Assembly: GCA_030831945.1 (NCBI GenBank) | Contig: JAURKC010000012.1 | Coordinates: forward strand, 1 to 64,000 | DNA length: 64,000 nt | Source of the DNA: Ferruginibacter sp. | Lineage (GTDB): Bacteria > Bacteroidota > Bacteroidia > Chitinophagales > Chitinophagaceae | Direction of reading: 5' to 3' | In this document: positions 26,967-37,317 of the stretch, piece after piece | How the letters are laid out: each line of letters opens with the position of its first letter | Numbering within the stretch: position 1 is the first letter of the stretch | Notes under the pieces: generated by a model | Databases searched by the model: none | What the model was told of the DNA's origin: nothing | What the model saw: the letters and a program-made list of their open reading frames with translations, nothing else | Position numbers and translations under genes: made by a program

Positions 26967-28130
26967 TTATTGATTAGGAAGTACATAATTCGTTACATCT
27001 TGCAATTCAATTTTTTTGCCAGACAAAATAACCAACCTTTCTACCACATTTCTTAATTCTCGAATATTTCCTGTCCAATTATATTGTGTTAGGAGCTGTA
27101 ATGCATCTTTGTCTATATTTTTTTTAGACTGTCCATATTCATTTGCAATCATTTCAAGATAATAATCTATCAATAAAGGAATGTCGTCGCGTCGATCATT
27201 TAAAGAAGGCACATGAATAATAATAACCCCTAGACGATGATAAAGATCCAAGCGAAAATTTTTGTTGTCTACCTCTTTCAATAAATCTTTATTGGTAGCG
27301 GCTACTACTCTTACGTCGACTGATATATCCTTATCGGCTCCTACTCTAGTTATTTTACCCTCTTGTAATGCTCTTAAAACTTTTGCTTGAGCACCTAAAC
27401 TCATATCTCCAATTTCATCCAAGAATAAAGTACCACCATTTGCCTGTTCAAATTTTCCAATCCTTTGACGAATGGCAGATGTAAAAGAACCTTTTTCATG
27501 ACCGAATAATTCACTTTCAATTAACTCACCTGGAATGGCTGCACAATTCACCTCTATCATTGGCCCTTTACTACGATTACTTTTTTCATGAATCCAACGA
27601 GCAACCAATTCTTTACCCACTCCATTTTCACCTGTTATTAATACACGAGCTCCTGTGGGTGCTACTTTTTCAATGGTATCTTTTATATTATTAATAGGCT
27701 TACTATTACCGATAATATCCTTTACCATTCCCACCTTACGCTTCAATACTTTTGTTTCTCTTACCAAATTTTGTTTATCTAATGCATTACGCAAAGTGAT
27801 TAGTAGTCTATTTAAATCAGGAGGTTTACTAATAAAATCAAAAGCTCCTTTTTTAACAGCCTCTACAGCAGTTTCTATATTTCCATGGCCACTGATTACA
27901 ATAATTGGAACATCCGAATTAATCGCTCTAGATTTTTCTAAAAATTCAATACCATCCATTTTAGGCATCTTAACGTCGCACAAAACAAGGTCATATGCGG
28001 TATCACTGAATTTTTTTAAACCCTCTTCACCATCTGCAGCTTCATCAATCTTATACCCCTCGAAACGTAAGATTTCTGTCAATGTCTTTCGGATTGCCTG
28101 CTCATCATCAATGATTAAAATATTAGCCAT
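26967..28130 (-). CDS. NtrC-family response regulator lacking an HTH domain
   Basis: 387 residues. Receiver domain 1-120 with phospho-acceptor Asp52 and Lys102; AAA+ domain about 135-370 with Walker A GENGVGKE (167-174) and Walker B TLFLDEIGDM (234-243), R-finger region DRRDDIPLL. Two departures from the family: the sigma-54-contacting loop is GSFTSA (214-219), not GAFTGA, and the protein stops soon after the AAA+ lid (NVVERLVILSGKK...YVLPNQ) with no Fis-type DNA-binding helix. No histidine kinase is adjacent. It may act without specific DNA binding, through a partner, or not on sigma-54 at all. Confidence 0.92.
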   Translation of the reverse strand: MANILIIDDEQAIRKTLTEILRFEGYKIDEAADGEEGLKKFSDTAYDLVLCDVKMPKMDGIEFLEKSRAINSDVPIIVISGHGNIETAVEAVKKGAFDFISKPPDLNRLLITLRNALDKQNLVRETKVLKRKVGMVKDIIGNSKPINNIKDTIEKVAPTGARVLITGENGVGKELVARWIHEKSNRSKGPMIEVNCAAIPGELIESELFGHEKGSFTSAIRQRIGKFEQANGGTLFLDEIGDMSLGAQAKVLRALQEGKITRVGADKDISVDVRVVAATNKDLLKEVDNKNFRLDLYHRLGVIIIHVPSLNDRRDDIPLLIDYYLEMIANEYGQSKKNIDKDALQLLTQYNWTGNIRELRNVVERLVILSGKKIELQDVTNYVLPNQ

Positions 28131-28471
28131 ACTGAATTATACAATTATTTATAAATAAAACACCCTATTCATTTGTTATGAACTGAAATTGAATCAATCA
28201 TTTAAAAAACAATTGAACAGCATTTAAATTGCTTTATGCTCAATTTAAATCAAATATAAGATAGGTAATTTTATTTGAAAATAAAGTTGGAAAAGAGTAG
28301 AAGAACCGAAGGGGTAATTATAGTCCGCTTAAATAGGCTTTTAAAAGATAAAGAACAGTCTTTAAGGTAGTGAATAGAAAAGGGCTCGCTACTATTGCGA
28401 ACCCTTTTAATCAATTGTTATACTATATAATTTAAATCTTAGAAAACTATGCAGCAGTGTAGACATTAAAT
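28131..28471. other. 341-bp gene-free region
   Basis: Upstream region of the NtrC-like gene and downstream region of pdhB. AT-rich, no coding frame; the only structure recognised is the imperfect hairpin at 28378-28409. Confidence 0.6.
28378..28409 (-). terminator. Probable pdhB terminator
   Basis: AAAAGGGCTCGC / GCGAACCCTTTT with one mismatch and a 7-nt loop; about 60 bp past the pdhB stop. The U-run is short. Confidence 0.5.
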
Positions 28472-29455
28472 CTATTTGCGCATGTACATCACTTCTTTTA
28501 CCAATTTTACCGTTCTAGGAATATCAGGTAAATAAAGTGCTACTAAATTCGGTGCATAGTGCATAGGAGCATCAACTGAAGTAATTCTTCTAATGGGAGC
28601 ATCCAAGTAATCAAAACCTTCTTTTTGGATGCGGTAAGTAATTTCTGAAGATACAGAGGCAAAAGGCCATTGTTCCTCAACAATTACTAATCGATTAGTT
28701 TTTTTAACGCTTTCTAAAATAGTAAACCAATCTAAAGGACGAATAGTAGCCAGGTCAATAACCTCCGCTTCAATGCCTTCCTTTGCTAATTCTTCAGCAG
28801 CTCCTAAAGCTACTTTCATCATTTTATTAAAAGATACTATAGTTACATCCTTTCCTGTGCGCTTTACAAAAGCCTTACCAATGGGTAATAAATATTCTTC
28901 TTCAGGAACCTCTCCTTTTTCACCATACATCACTTCACACTCCATAAAAACAATTGGATCATCATCACGAATAGCACTTTTTAATAAGCCTTTTGCATCA
29001 TATGGATTACTAACAGAGATTACTTTTAATCCAGGAATATTGGCATATAAAGCTTCGAAAGCTGTAGAATGTTGAGCACCTAACTGACCGGCACTTCCAC
29101 CAGGACCACGAAATACAATGGGGCAACCAACTTGTCCACCACTCATTGCCAACATTTTAGAAGCTGTATTTAAAATTTGATCTAAAGGCAAAACGGCAAA
29201 ATTCCAAGTCATAAATTCAACAATTGGACGTAAACCATTTTGAGCAGCTCCTACAGCGATACCAGCAAAACCTAATTCGGCAATAGGCGTATCAATTACT
29301 CTTTTTTCACCAAATTCATCTAACATTCCTTGGCTTACTTTATAAGCACCATTATACTCAGCTACTTCTTCACCCATTAAAAACACCCGTTCATCCCTTC
29401 TCATTTCTTCCTGCATGGCTTCTCTTAAAGCTTCCCTAAACGCAATTTGTCGCAT
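28472..29455 (-). CDS. pdhB: Pyruvate dehydrogenase E1 component, beta subunit
   Basis: 327 residues, normal length. MRQIAFREALREAMQEEMRRD, FLMGEEVAEYNGAYKVSQGML with the TPP-contacting Glu, DTPIAELGFAGIAVGAA, and FRGPGGSAGQLGAQHS are typical of E1-beta. It pairs with an E1-alpha subunit to decarboxylate pyruvate and reductively acetylate lipoyl-E2. The alpha subunit and E2/E3 are not in the window, so the complex is encoded in separate loci here. lipA (10041-10961) makes its cofactor. A TAAATTTG box lies about 77 bp upstream. Confidence 0.95.
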   Translation of the reverse strand: MRQIAFREALREAMQEEMRRDERVFLMGEEVAEYNGAYKVSQGMLDEFGEKRVIDTPIAELGFAGIAVGAAQNGLRPIVEFMTWNFAVLPLDQILNTASKMLAMSGGQVGCPIVFRGPGGSAGQLGAQHSTAFEALYANIPGLKVISVSNPYDAKGLLKSAIRDDDPIVFMECEVMYGEKGEVPEEEYLLPIGKAFVKRTGKDVTIVSFNKMMKVALGAAEELAKEGIEAEVIDLATIRPLDWFTILESVKKTNRLVIVEEQWPFASVSSEITYRIQKEGFDYLDAPIRRITSVDAPMHYAPNLVALYLPDIPRTVKLVKEVMYMRK

Positions 29456-29531
29456 ATAATTTGACGGTTATTTGGTTACTATAAACCCAATTGGATTTAC
29501 TTGAATTATGGACTACAATTAATATTGACTG

Positions 29532-29539
29532 CAAATTTA
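29532..29539 (-). promoter_or_regulatory. Predicted -7 box of pdhB
   Basis: TAAATTTG on the minus strand, full consensus; predicted leader about 70 nt. Confidence 0.5.
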
Positions 29540-29680
29540 TTCTTTCGAAGTGAGATGAGCAAATTGAGTTGAAATTCTAACTTGTTTTTCTTTAAATGTT
29601 TAGTCAAAAATACTTAATTACTAAAGATAAATCCCTCCCTCCACTAAATCAATTGATTGATTAGGCTAAAGTTGAACCTA

Positions 29681-29714
29681 AAAAAACGGCTAGCTCTTTG
29701 GAGAGCTAGCCGTT
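29681..29714 (-). terminator. Terminator of the TonB receptor-fasciclin operon
   Basis: Perfect 13-bp stem AACGGCTAGCTCT / AGAGCTAGCCGTT with loop TTGG, followed by a U-run on the minus strand; 22 bp past the fasciclin gene. Confidence 0.9.
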
Positions 29715-29735
29715 CAACTTACAATTTAATATATA

Positions 29736-30929
29736 TTATTGGGGTAGAAGTACTTGGTCAATTTTCATTATCACTCCATTTACAAAGTTTTGATCCGTAG
29801 CAAAAGGATTCAAAGGATTGATAATTACATTAGACGCGGTGGTATTTGCTAAACCTTTGAAGGTAGCAGCACCAACAAAAGGACCTACAAATGTTGCTTG
29901 AGCTGTCACACCTGGATGTACAGAAACCGCAGTATTTAATAGCGTTTTCATAGGAGTTGCAGTAGCCGGTAAATTAACTGAGAATACCCTGATTCCTGGA
30001 ATAGAAGTACCCAAAACATGGTAAACAACTATACCCTTTACTGTTTGAGCAGACAAAGCGCCATACAAAGCAGGATTACTGAATACATCAGGAGTAGACG
30101 CTAAAAACTGAGCCGTTGGAAAAGCAGTCGCAGCAGGCATACCTTGTGAAAGCAATGCTTTATAAATTGCCCCAGTTAATAAGTTTTGAAAAGCAAGATT
30201 GGTGGGCGCCAATACCGTCAAATTAACTCCAAAACTTTTCAATGCGGTTTGTAATTGAGAAGCCGCTCCTACTCCACTATCTGCTCTTATAATAGCAGCT
30301 TTAAGATAAGTCAAGTCGCTACTTGCTGAAATAGAATCCCAGACATATTTACTCGGTGGAGCTATTAAAGTGTACACTTTATGTAAAACCCCATTAGAAG
30401 CTTTTACATCCGCTGCAGTAACAGGAATATTATTAACCCAAGCAGCTGAACCACGACGACTAGGAAAGGCTGTTAATCTTACTAATGGATTAAATGCAGG
30501 AGTTCCAGCAGTAGGATTTAAAACAGTTGGATATTCAAAGTTTGGAAAATTTGTAGAGATATCAGACGCATTGATTACTTGTGGAATAACATGATAACTA
30601 ACCAAGCCTGCAACCGAAGCAATAGGTAATGCATTAATTACAGCCTCACTTGGAATACCTGACAAGATAAAAGCGTTATTGTTAGGTGCAAATACGGTAT
30701 ACCTAGCTGTAGTTGTAGCTAAATTAGGTAATAACCCTACCCTTGTTACCGCTGCTTTTAAAAAGGAGAATTCTGCATTATCAAGCAGGGTTGCCAAAGT
30801 AACCCCTTGATCCTGAGTGGGAGCTTTGATAGGAGTTGGGTCAAGCGGTGCTTTATTACAGGCTGAAAAAAACAGCCCAATGGACAACCCCAAAATGCTT
30901 GCTATTTTTATTTTATTAAATATTTTCAT
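29736..30929 (-). CDS. Fasciclin-domain lipoprotein
   Basis: 397 residues. Lipoprotein signal with lipobox FFSAC (Cys24). Two FAS1 domains: about 40-190 (TLLDNAEFSFLKAAVTRVGL ... YTVFAPNNNAFI ... LVSYHVIPQVI, ending GVLHKVYTLIAPP) and about 200-397 (LTYLKAAIIRADSG ... LTVLAPTNLAFQNLL ... VNGVIMKIDQVLLPQ). FAS1 domains mediate adhesion or ligand binding. It is encoded 32 bp after a TonB-dependent receptor in the same direction and is likely its surface partner, much as SusD partners SusC, though it is not SusD-like in sequence. Confidence 0.92.
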   Translation of the reverse strand: MKIFNKIKIASILGLSIGLFFSACNKAPLDPTPIKAPTQDQGVTLATLLDNAEFSFLKAAVTRVGLLPNLATTTARYTVFAPNNNAFILSGIPSEAVINALPIASVAGLVSYHVIPQVINASDISTNFPNFEYPTVLNPTAGTPAFNPLVRLTAFPSRRGSAAWVNNIPVTAADVKASNGVLHKVYTLIAPPSKYVWDSISASSDLTYLKAAIIRADSGVGAASQLQTALKSFGVNLTVLAPTNLAFQNLLTGAIYKALLSQGMPAATAFPTAQFLASTPDVFSNPALYGALSAQTVKGIVVYHVLGTSIPGIRVFSVNLPATATPMKTLLNTAVSVHPGVTAQATFVGPFVGAATFKGLANTTASNVIINPLNPFATDQNFVNGVIMKIDQVLLPQ

Positions 30930-30961
30930 ATTGATAAATTTTAAAAAAGATAAATAAATTT

Positions 30962-33730
30962 TTAGAATACATTGTATCCGAAACTAACGTAATACAAACC
31001 TCCTATGATAGAATTACCAGCTCCATTTACATAATACTGATTGAGTAAATTATTGGCGCCTAATTTTACCAATGACTTAATTGAAGGTAGTTTAACACTA
31101 AACTGAGCATCAACAGTATGAATAGCAGGTAAATCAGCATTCGCAAAATCACCTTGGAAATAGAAAGCATCCTGCCAGCGATAAGCAACATTAAATCCAA
31201 GTCTTTTTTTATCTCCAAAGCCTGTATTTCCAAACCCAATATTAGCTCTGTATTTAGGTGTACTAAAATACGCGATGAAACCGTCAGGCACATCCTTAAG
31301 ATTATCTGAAGACACGTTAGAGTTAATAATAAATCCAGCTGGAAGTCTGTAATCCAAACTCATACCAAATCCATAGGTTTTAACCTTTGAAGGTGCATTA
31401 ACTGGAATAGAATAGATATTGGCAACATTACTTACGGCAACATTAGTAGCGATTGCAGATGTTATACTAGCCAATGTATAGGTAGCTTTAGGTTGTACCA
31501 ATAAAGTTCTAGACAAAAAGTTTTGGTATTGACCATAGTATCCATAAATATCAATAAGTAATTTATCTTGTAATGCAAGACCCTTATAACCTAGTTCGAA
31601 TGTACCAACAGACTCTGGTTTAAATGGACTTACCTTGTAAGGAGTAGTTACACCAGGTAAAGCAGACAACTGGTAGGTATTTGAGTTTAGACCATATTTA
31701 TTTTGAAAATAGGGAACACCACCTAATAATCTTGTACTAGAACCCACATCTAAGTCAATCCATTGTTGTTGAGTACTAGGAAAACGATACGCTGTTTGGT
31801 AACTTACTCTCACATTGTTATTTTTTGCCACTTTAAACAATGCTGTTGCCCTTGGAGTAAAGCGTCCATCAAAATTTTCATTTTTATCATATCTGCCACT
31901 AAATGATAATTTGAGGAAATCTTGAAAAAGACTTCTTGATGCTTGAACATATCCACCATATTCATCTATTCCAATAGTACCCCCACCATCAGCAAATAAA
32001 GTACCTTGACTGTTTAGATTGTACTTTTTATAATTAGCACCCACCAATACATCAGCTACTTTACCAGTATGTTCTGATAAGTTATATTGACCTTCAACCA
32101 TATATAGATCAGTTCTATCTACAAATAATCCTCCACCACCACCAATTGGTAGGCCCTTGATTTTATTAAAACCCTCATTAAAAGCAACACTTCCTGCATT
32201 AGGTCTACCACCATCAGCAAAATTTCTTGCCAAGGTATGGGCATCCATATCAATCGCTCCATTTAAGCGAGCTCCCAAATAAGTCTGCGCGTATTGGGAA
32301 TACCATCCTGTAGCACCTCCACTTGGTTTCCAGGTTTCATTAAACAAACGAGTGGTAACCGTTGCGTTAAAACTTTCACCTGAATTCTCCTGAGTCGTAT
32401 ATCCTCTTATCAACCAGTTCTTATGGTTAAGTTCCAGCTTGTATTGACCCATTTTTAATCCATTTAAGCTATATCGCTCACTTCCTGTATAGACAGTATT
32501 ACCTGTTCCCCAATAACCAGACATAATAGCTTCTACCGAAGGAGTTATTTTATAATGTAAGGCACCAGACACTTTATAATTATAGGTATCATGGTTAATC
32601 ACTTCATCTTCATTATATCCTGTTCTGGAAACATTGATTGGAAGACCTCCATTTAAATTATCAATGAAATTTTTCAAAAAAGGAGCAGCAGATGAACCGA
32701 TAGAGTTTAAAACCGCCGATCTGATATCAATAGTAGTTTCATCACCATATACATTTACACCATCATAATTTGGATCAGTAGCTCTATCACCTGCAACTAC
32801 TTTTCCTAATGTACCCGTACGTGAATAATTACTTTTATCATAACCCAACCAATCCTTGGCTTGAATAACTTCAGCACCTATTTTAAAGGCAAATTTTTCA
32901 GATACTTTCTCTGCCCAGCGAACTGACCAGTTATGATAAGGAGATTGATCTCTATAACGAGAATCTGTATTCATAACTCCTAGTTTCATCTGATAGGAAA
33001 GACCTTGATATTTAAAAGGATTTTTACTATTGATTAGTATTGTACCATTCATACCACCTGGACCATATAAGGCAGAGGAAGCACCTGGTAGCAATTCAAT
33101 ATTGTCAACGTCTAATTCAGAAAGACCAATAATACTACCTGCAGCGAAATTAAGACCAGGAGCCTGGTTATCCATACCATCTACAATCTGATTAACTCTT
33201 GTATTACCACTTCCACTAAAACCGCGGGTGGTAGGCGTTTTAAAAGTAAGCGAGGAAGTAGTAAAATCTACTCCTTTAAGACTACTTAAAATATCGTAGT
33301 AAGAAGAAACAGCAGAATTTCGAATATTGGCTGCACTAACTCTTTCAATAGATACAGGAGATTCTAAGATCTTCTGAGCCACTTTGGTAGCCGATACGAC
33401 TACTTCTTGACCCAAAGCTTCCGATGGAACTAACTCTACTTTCAAAGACTGCACATCTTTTGATACTACCAATTCTTGAGCACTGAATCCAACAGAAGAA
33501 ATTAATAAAGTGAACGGCAATTTTTGAGTAACCGCTAATTTAAAAGTTCCCTTGTCACTGGTAAATGTACCAACTGAGCCTCCTTTTACAGTAATAGACA
33601 CCGCTGAAATCGTCTCTTTAGATAGACTATTCACTACGCTTCCACTGACTACTGTACTTTGAGCGAGGGCACTCATTGTAATAATGTTTGCCAAAAAGAA
33701 TGCAAACATATAACCTGCTAATTTTTTCAT
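30962..33730 (-). CDS. TonB-dependent receptor with N-terminal carboxypeptidase-regulatory domain
   Basis: 922 residues. Signal peptide about 1-23 (ends MSALAQ), beta-sandwich CarbopepD-reg-like domain about 25-112 (VVSGSVVNSLSKETISAVSI), plug about 115-235 (SPVSIERVSAANIRNSAVSS ... TPTTRGFSGSGNTRVNQIVDGMDNQ), then a beta-barrel ending in the outer-membrane C-terminal signature GGLYYVSFGYNVF. It imports a ligand across the outer membrane using TonB energy. The SusC-specific N-terminal motifs are not evident. Followed by the fasciclin lipoprotein; ligand unknown. Confidence 0.93.
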   Translation of the reverse strand: MKKLAGYMFAFFLANIITMSALAQSTVVSGSVVNSLSKETISAVSITVKGGSVGTFTSDKGTFKLAVTQKLPFTLLISSVGFSAQELVVSKDVQSLKVELVPSEALGQEVVVSATKVAQKILESPVSIERVSAANIRNSAVSSYYDILSSLKGVDFTTSSLTFKTPTTRGFSGSGNTRVNQIVDGMDNQAPGLNFAAGSIIGLSELDVDNIELLPGASSALYGPGGMNGTILINSKNPFKYQGLSYQMKLGVMNTDSRYRDQSPYHNWSVRWAEKVSEKFAFKIGAEVIQAKDWLGYDKSNYSRTGTLGKVVAGDRATDPNYDGVNVYGDETTIDIRSAVLNSIGSSAAPFLKNFIDNLNGGLPINVSRTGYNEDEVINHDTYNYKVSGALHYKITPSVEAIMSGYWGTGNTVYTGSERYSLNGLKMGQYKLELNHKNWLIRGYTTQENSGESFNATVTTRLFNETWKPSGGATGWYSQYAQTYLGARLNGAIDMDAHTLARNFADGGRPNAGSVAFNEGFNKIKGLPIGGGGGLFVDRTDLYMVEGQYNLSEHTGKVADVLVGANYKKYNLNSQGTLFADGGGTIGIDEYGGYVQASRSLFQDFLKLSFSGRYDKNENFDGRFTPRATALFKVAKNNNVRVSYQTAYRFPSTQQQWIDLDVGSSTRLLGGVPYFQNKYGLNSNTYQLSALPGVTTPYKVSPFKPESVGTFELGYKGLALQDKLLIDIYGYYGQYQNFLSRTLLVQPKATYTLASITSAIATNVAVSNVANIYSIPVNAPSKVKTYGFGMSLDYRLPAGFIINSNVSSDNLKDVPDGFIAYFSTPKYRANIGFGNTGFGDKKRLGFNVAYRWQDAFYFQGDFANADLPAIHTVDAQFSVKLPSIKSLVKLGANNLLNQYYVNGAGNSIIGGLYYVSFGYNVF

Positions 33731-33854
33731 ATAGACTTATTTAGAAGTTAAATATAAGGCAATTTATGAAATGTTATTTTTTTGTAAAATATTATTTACT
33801 ACCGATTGTTGAAATCTTCTCTGCTATTATTTGGGTGAATTATCAGTATGACTG

Positions 33855-33862
33855 TAATTTAG
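33855..33862 (+). promoter_or_regulatory. Possible -7 box of purC, adjacent to ATG
   Basis: TAATTTAG (one mismatch to TAnnTTTG), only 4 nt before the ATG at 33867; suggests a leaderless mRNA if real. Confidence 0.35.
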
Positions 33863-33866
33863 CAGT

Positions 33867-34802
33867 ATGTCAAACTACCAATTTCCCGATCAAACTAGCT
33901 TCTACAGCGGTAAAGTAAGGGATGTATACTCCATAGGAAATCAATTACTGGTGATGATTGCTAGCAATCGTATTTCGGCTTTTGACGTTATTTTACCTAA
34001 ACCGATACCCTTTAAAGGGCAGGTTTTGAATCAAATAGCTGCCTATATGCTCAAAGCCACAGCCGATATTTGTCCAAATTGGCTCATCAGCACCCCAACC
34101 CCTAATAGCGCCATTGGTAAAAAATGTAGCCCCTTTAAGGTTGAAATGGTCATTCGGGGAAATTTAACCGGTCATGCTTGGAGAACTTATCAATCTGGCA
34201 AAAGCACCTTATGTGGAGTAAATATGCCAGATGGATTAAAAGAAAATGATTTTTTTGATCGTCCCCTCATTACCCCCACTACCAAAGCAAGTGTAGGTCA
34301 TGATGAAGATATTAGCCGAGAAGATATTTTGAAAAATGGCATTGTAGCAGCAGCAGATTATGAAATTATAGAACAATACACCCGTTTGCTTTTTGAAAGA
34401 GGTAAACAATTAGCCGCCAAACAGGGGTTAATTTTGGTAGACACAAAATATGAATTTGGTAAAATTGATGATACCATTTATCTAATGGATGAAATTCATA
34501 CCCCCGACAGCTCCAGGTATTTTTACGCTGAAGGTTTTGATGAAAGACAAGCTGCTGGTGAAAAGCAGCTACAGCTCAGTAAAGAATTTGTGAGAGAATG
34601 GTTAATCAAAAATAATTTTATGGGCAAGGAGGGACAGTCGGTACCCGAAATGTCTGATGAATGGATTACTACCATAAGCAATAGGTATATTGAATTATAT
34701 GAAAAAGTGATCGGTGAAAAATTCATACCTCAAAATTTGAGTGAAGAAGAAAATTTTGAAAAAATAGCAACCGCCCTAAAAACAATTAACCTTGCCGGAT
34801 AA
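33867..34802 (+). CDS. purC: Phosphoribosylaminoimidazole-succinocarboxamide synthase
   Basis: 311 residues, the longer Ade1-like form of SAICAR synthetase. [46 protein letters not shown] and [15 protein letters not shown] are diagnostic. It joins CAIR and aspartate in purine synthesis. No other pur genes are near. Divergent from the TonB receptor. An independent gene follows 49 bp downstream. Confidence 0.97.
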   Translation: MSNYQFPDQTSFYSGKVRDVYSIGNQLLVMIASNRISAFDVILPKPIPFKGQVLNQIAAYMLKATADICPNWLISTPTPNSAIGKKCSPFKVEMVIRGNLTGHAWRTYQSGKSTLCGVNMPDGLKENDFFDRPLITPTTKASVGHDEDISREDILKNGIVAAADYEIIEQYTRLLFERGKQLAAKQGLILVDTKYEFGKIDDTIYLMDEIHTPDSSRYFYAEGFDERQAAGEKQLQLSKEFVREWLIKNNFMGKEGQSVPEMSDEWITTISNRYIELYEKVIGEKFIPQNLSEEENFEKIATALKTINLAG

Positions 34803-34851
34803 TTTTTTGAAGTTAACATCAAGAATTATTTATTTACCTAAAAAACTGATT

Positions 34852-35982
34852 GTGTTAAAACCATTCATACTGACCGTTTTTTTGACTACTTTCTCTTGGA
34901 TTGCTTTTTCACAAAGTAATACCTATTTACTAGTTGGAACTTACACCTCAGGAAAAAGTGAGGGCATTTATGTCTATAACTTTAATTCAACTAATGGTGA
35001 CAATAGTTTGGTAAGTTCTTCCAAAGTAGCCAACCCCTCCTATTTGGCGGTGTCAGCTGATAATAAGAAGGTATATGCAGTAACAGAAAATGCTGATAGT
35101 ACAAAATTTGGCGTTGGTGGAGGCATTTCTGCATTTTCCTTTAACAATCAAAGTGGAAAGCTCAGTTTTATTAATCAACAATTTTCTGGAGGTATTCATC
35201 CTTGCTATGTAAGCGTTGACCATTCAGGAAAATGGGTTTTTTCGGCTAACTATACTAGCGGAACTGGCGCACTTATTCCAGTAAATACAGACGGATCATT
35301 AGGTAATGTAAAGCAAGTATTTCAAGATACAGGGAGTGGCCCCAACTTACAAAGACAAAAAAGTCCTCATGTACATTCGGCAATGCTTTCACCTGATAAC
35401 AATTATTTATTTACGCCCGATTTGGGAACTGACAAAATAATGATTTATCATTTTGATAAAAAAAAGGGAATCTTAAAAGCTGCCAATCCTGCCTTTGCAG
35501 CATCTGAACCAGGAAGTGGCCCTCGTCATCTTGACTTTCATCCTAATAACCGATTTGTCTATTTAATTGAAGAGATGACTGGAACTGTAGTAACCTTTAA
35601 ATATCAATCAGGAAAACTTCAAAAAATACAAAGAATAAGCGCATTACCTGCAAACTTTACAGGCTCAATTGGAAGTGCTGATATCCATGTTTCAATAGAT
35701 GGTAAATTTCTTTATTGCAGCAACCGAGGCAGTTCCAATAGTATTACAATTTTTAAAATAGATTCACTTACAGGAATGCTCACTGTAGTAGGTGAACAAT
35801 CTTGTATGGGTAAAACTCCCCGAAATTTCAACTTTGACCCAACCGGTAATTTCCTATTGGTTGCCAATCAACAAAGTGATGATATTGTGATTTTTAAAAT
35901 CGATAAAAAAACAGGATTGCTTACCGATACCAATAAAAGAATTAATGTTCCTAATCCTGTTTGTATCAAATGGATAAAATAA
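34852..35982 (+). CDS. Secreted lactonase-family beta-propeller protein
   Basis: 376 residues from a GTG at 34852, chosen because it begins a clean signal peptide (LKPFILTVFLTTFSWIAFSQ); a longer TTG-started frame would overlap the end of purC and put a non-signal stretch first. No ATG is available. Seven-bladed propeller repeats recur: LLVGTYTSGKSEGIYVYNF, NPSYLAVSADNKKVYAVTE, GSGPRHLDFHPNNRFVYLIEE, KTPRNFNFDPTGNFLLVANQ. This is the 6-phosphogluconolactonase-like (YbhE/Lactonase) family; because it is exported, the real substrate is probably another lactone. Confidence 0.9.
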   Translation: MLKPFILTVFLTTFSWIAFSQSNTYLLVGTYTSGKSEGIYVYNFNSTNGDNSLVSSSKVANPSYLAVSADNKKVYAVTENADSTKFGVGGGISAFSFNNQSGKLSFINQQFSGGIHPCYVSVDHSGKWVFSANYTSGTGALIPVNTDGSLGNVKQVFQDTGSGPNLQRQKSPHVHSAMLSPDNNYLFTPDLGTDKIMIYHFDKKKGILKAANPAFAASEPGSGPRHLDFHPNNRFVYLIEEMTGTVVTFKYQSGKLQKIQRISALPANFTGSIGSADIHVSIDGKFLYCSNRGSSNSITIFKIDSLTGMLTVVGEQSCMGKTPRNFNFDPTGNFLLVANQQSDDIVIFKIDKKTGLLTDTNKRINVPNPVCIKWIK

Positions 35983-36017
35983 TTTTTGAAGATTTAAATT
36001 TAACAGATTAGAGATGA

Positions 36018-37097
36018 CTAGTCCAATGGCTTATTGATTTCGTCTAGTCTTGGTCGTAACCTTTGTTTACTCTTATTAAAAACCATTCTTCCTTTATCGA
36101 TTCCTTTTCTTAATTCCTTTTGAGCTTCAATAGGAAGATTGAAAATATTTTGACAATCTACTGAGCAGCAACCATCCATTTTTTGAGCACAGGCTGAACA
36201 TTGGATAAATAATAAATGGCAACCATCATTTTTACAATTAGTATGGGTATCTGCCGGGCTTCCACACTGATGGCATTTAGCTATCACTTCGTCTGTTATT
36301 CTTTCGCCTAATCGATCATCAAATACAAAATTTTTACCTATAAACTGACTTTCCAAACCCTTTTCCTTAGCCTGTTTAGCATAATTAATTATTCCTCCTT
36401 CTAAATGGAAAACATTATTAAACCCATGATGAAGCATGTAAGCGCTAGCTTTTTCGCATCGAATACCGCCTGTACAATACATGATGATATTCTTTTCTTT
36501 ATTATCCTTCATCATTTCAACCGCCATTGGTAACTGTTCCCGAAAGGTATCACTCGGAATTTCAATCGCCTTTACAAAATGTCCTACCTCATACTCATAA
36601 TGATTTCGCATATCAATCACGATGGTATTATTGTCTAACATCAATTGATTCATTTGCTCCGCACTCACATACTTCCCCCGATTGTCCATGCGAAACTCAG
36701 GATCCTGAATACCATCTGCGACAATTTTGTCTCTTACTTTAATTTTTAAAACCCAAAAGGATTTACCATGGATAGACTTCTCTCCAGTTGGATTAGGACT
36801 TTCAACTGCAATATTCAAACGAACACCTTTCAGCGGTTCAAGAGAATTGATGTAATGCCTAAAGTCATCCACCTTAGATTCAGGAACACTTATCTGTGCA
36901 TTGATTCCTTCATGAGCAATATATATTCTTCCAAACACTTTTAAAAGATCGAGTCCTTGATATAATTGATCCCGAAAATTTTGAGGTGCTAAAATTGGAA
37001 AATATTTGTAAAATGAAATGGTAGTTCGATGTTCCGTTTCCTCGTATAATAACCTTTTTAATTCCGCCTGGGATACACGGTTATGAAGTAGTGCCAT
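36018..37097 (-). CDS. trhO: tRNA uridine(34) hydroxylase (rhodanese domain)
   Basis: 359 residues from the ATG at 37097; an in-frame ATG 15 codons upstream exists, but family N-termini begin at [12 protein letters not shown]. An N-terminal acylphosphatase-like part ([21 protein letters not shown]) is followed by a rhodanese domain with active-site Cys in [19 protein letters not shown] and a Cys-rich tail ([29 protein letters not shown], written here in part). TrhO makes 5-hydroxyuridine at tRNA position 34 with oxygen. Not in an obvious operon. Confidence 0.92.
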   Translation of the reverse strand: MALLHNRVSQAELKRLLYEETEHRTTISFYKYFPILAPQNFRDQLYQGLDLLKVFGRIYIAHEGINAQISVPESKVDDFRHYINSLEPLKGVRLNIAVESPNPTGEKSIHGKSFWVLKIKVRDKIVADGIQDPEFRMDNRGKYVSAEQMNQLMLDNNTIVIDMRNHYEYEVGHFVKAIEIPSDTFREQLPMAVEMMKDNKEKNIIMYCTGGIRCEKASAYMLHHGFNNVFHLEGGIINYAKQAKEKGLESQFIGKNFVFDDRLGERITDEVIAKCHQCGSPADTHTNCKNDGCHLLFIQCSACAQKMDGCCSVDCQNIFNLPIEAQKELRKGIDKGRMVFNKSKQRLRPRLDEINKPLD

Positions 37098-37317
37098 ACT
37101 ATTATTTTTTGATCCTGTTGTAACAGGAAATTGATTTTTCAATCGGCTTTACTGCCAATTAATAAATAAATTGGATGCTTGCAGGGCAAACCAAAAATTT
37201 TTACAAAGATAAATAAAAGAAATATTCTTTAAACAAGGAATAAGATGAATTAGTTATTGATTTTTAAGACCCTTTACCGGATTAAAAAAAGAGGGGCATT
37301 TTAAATTTAAAGCGATT

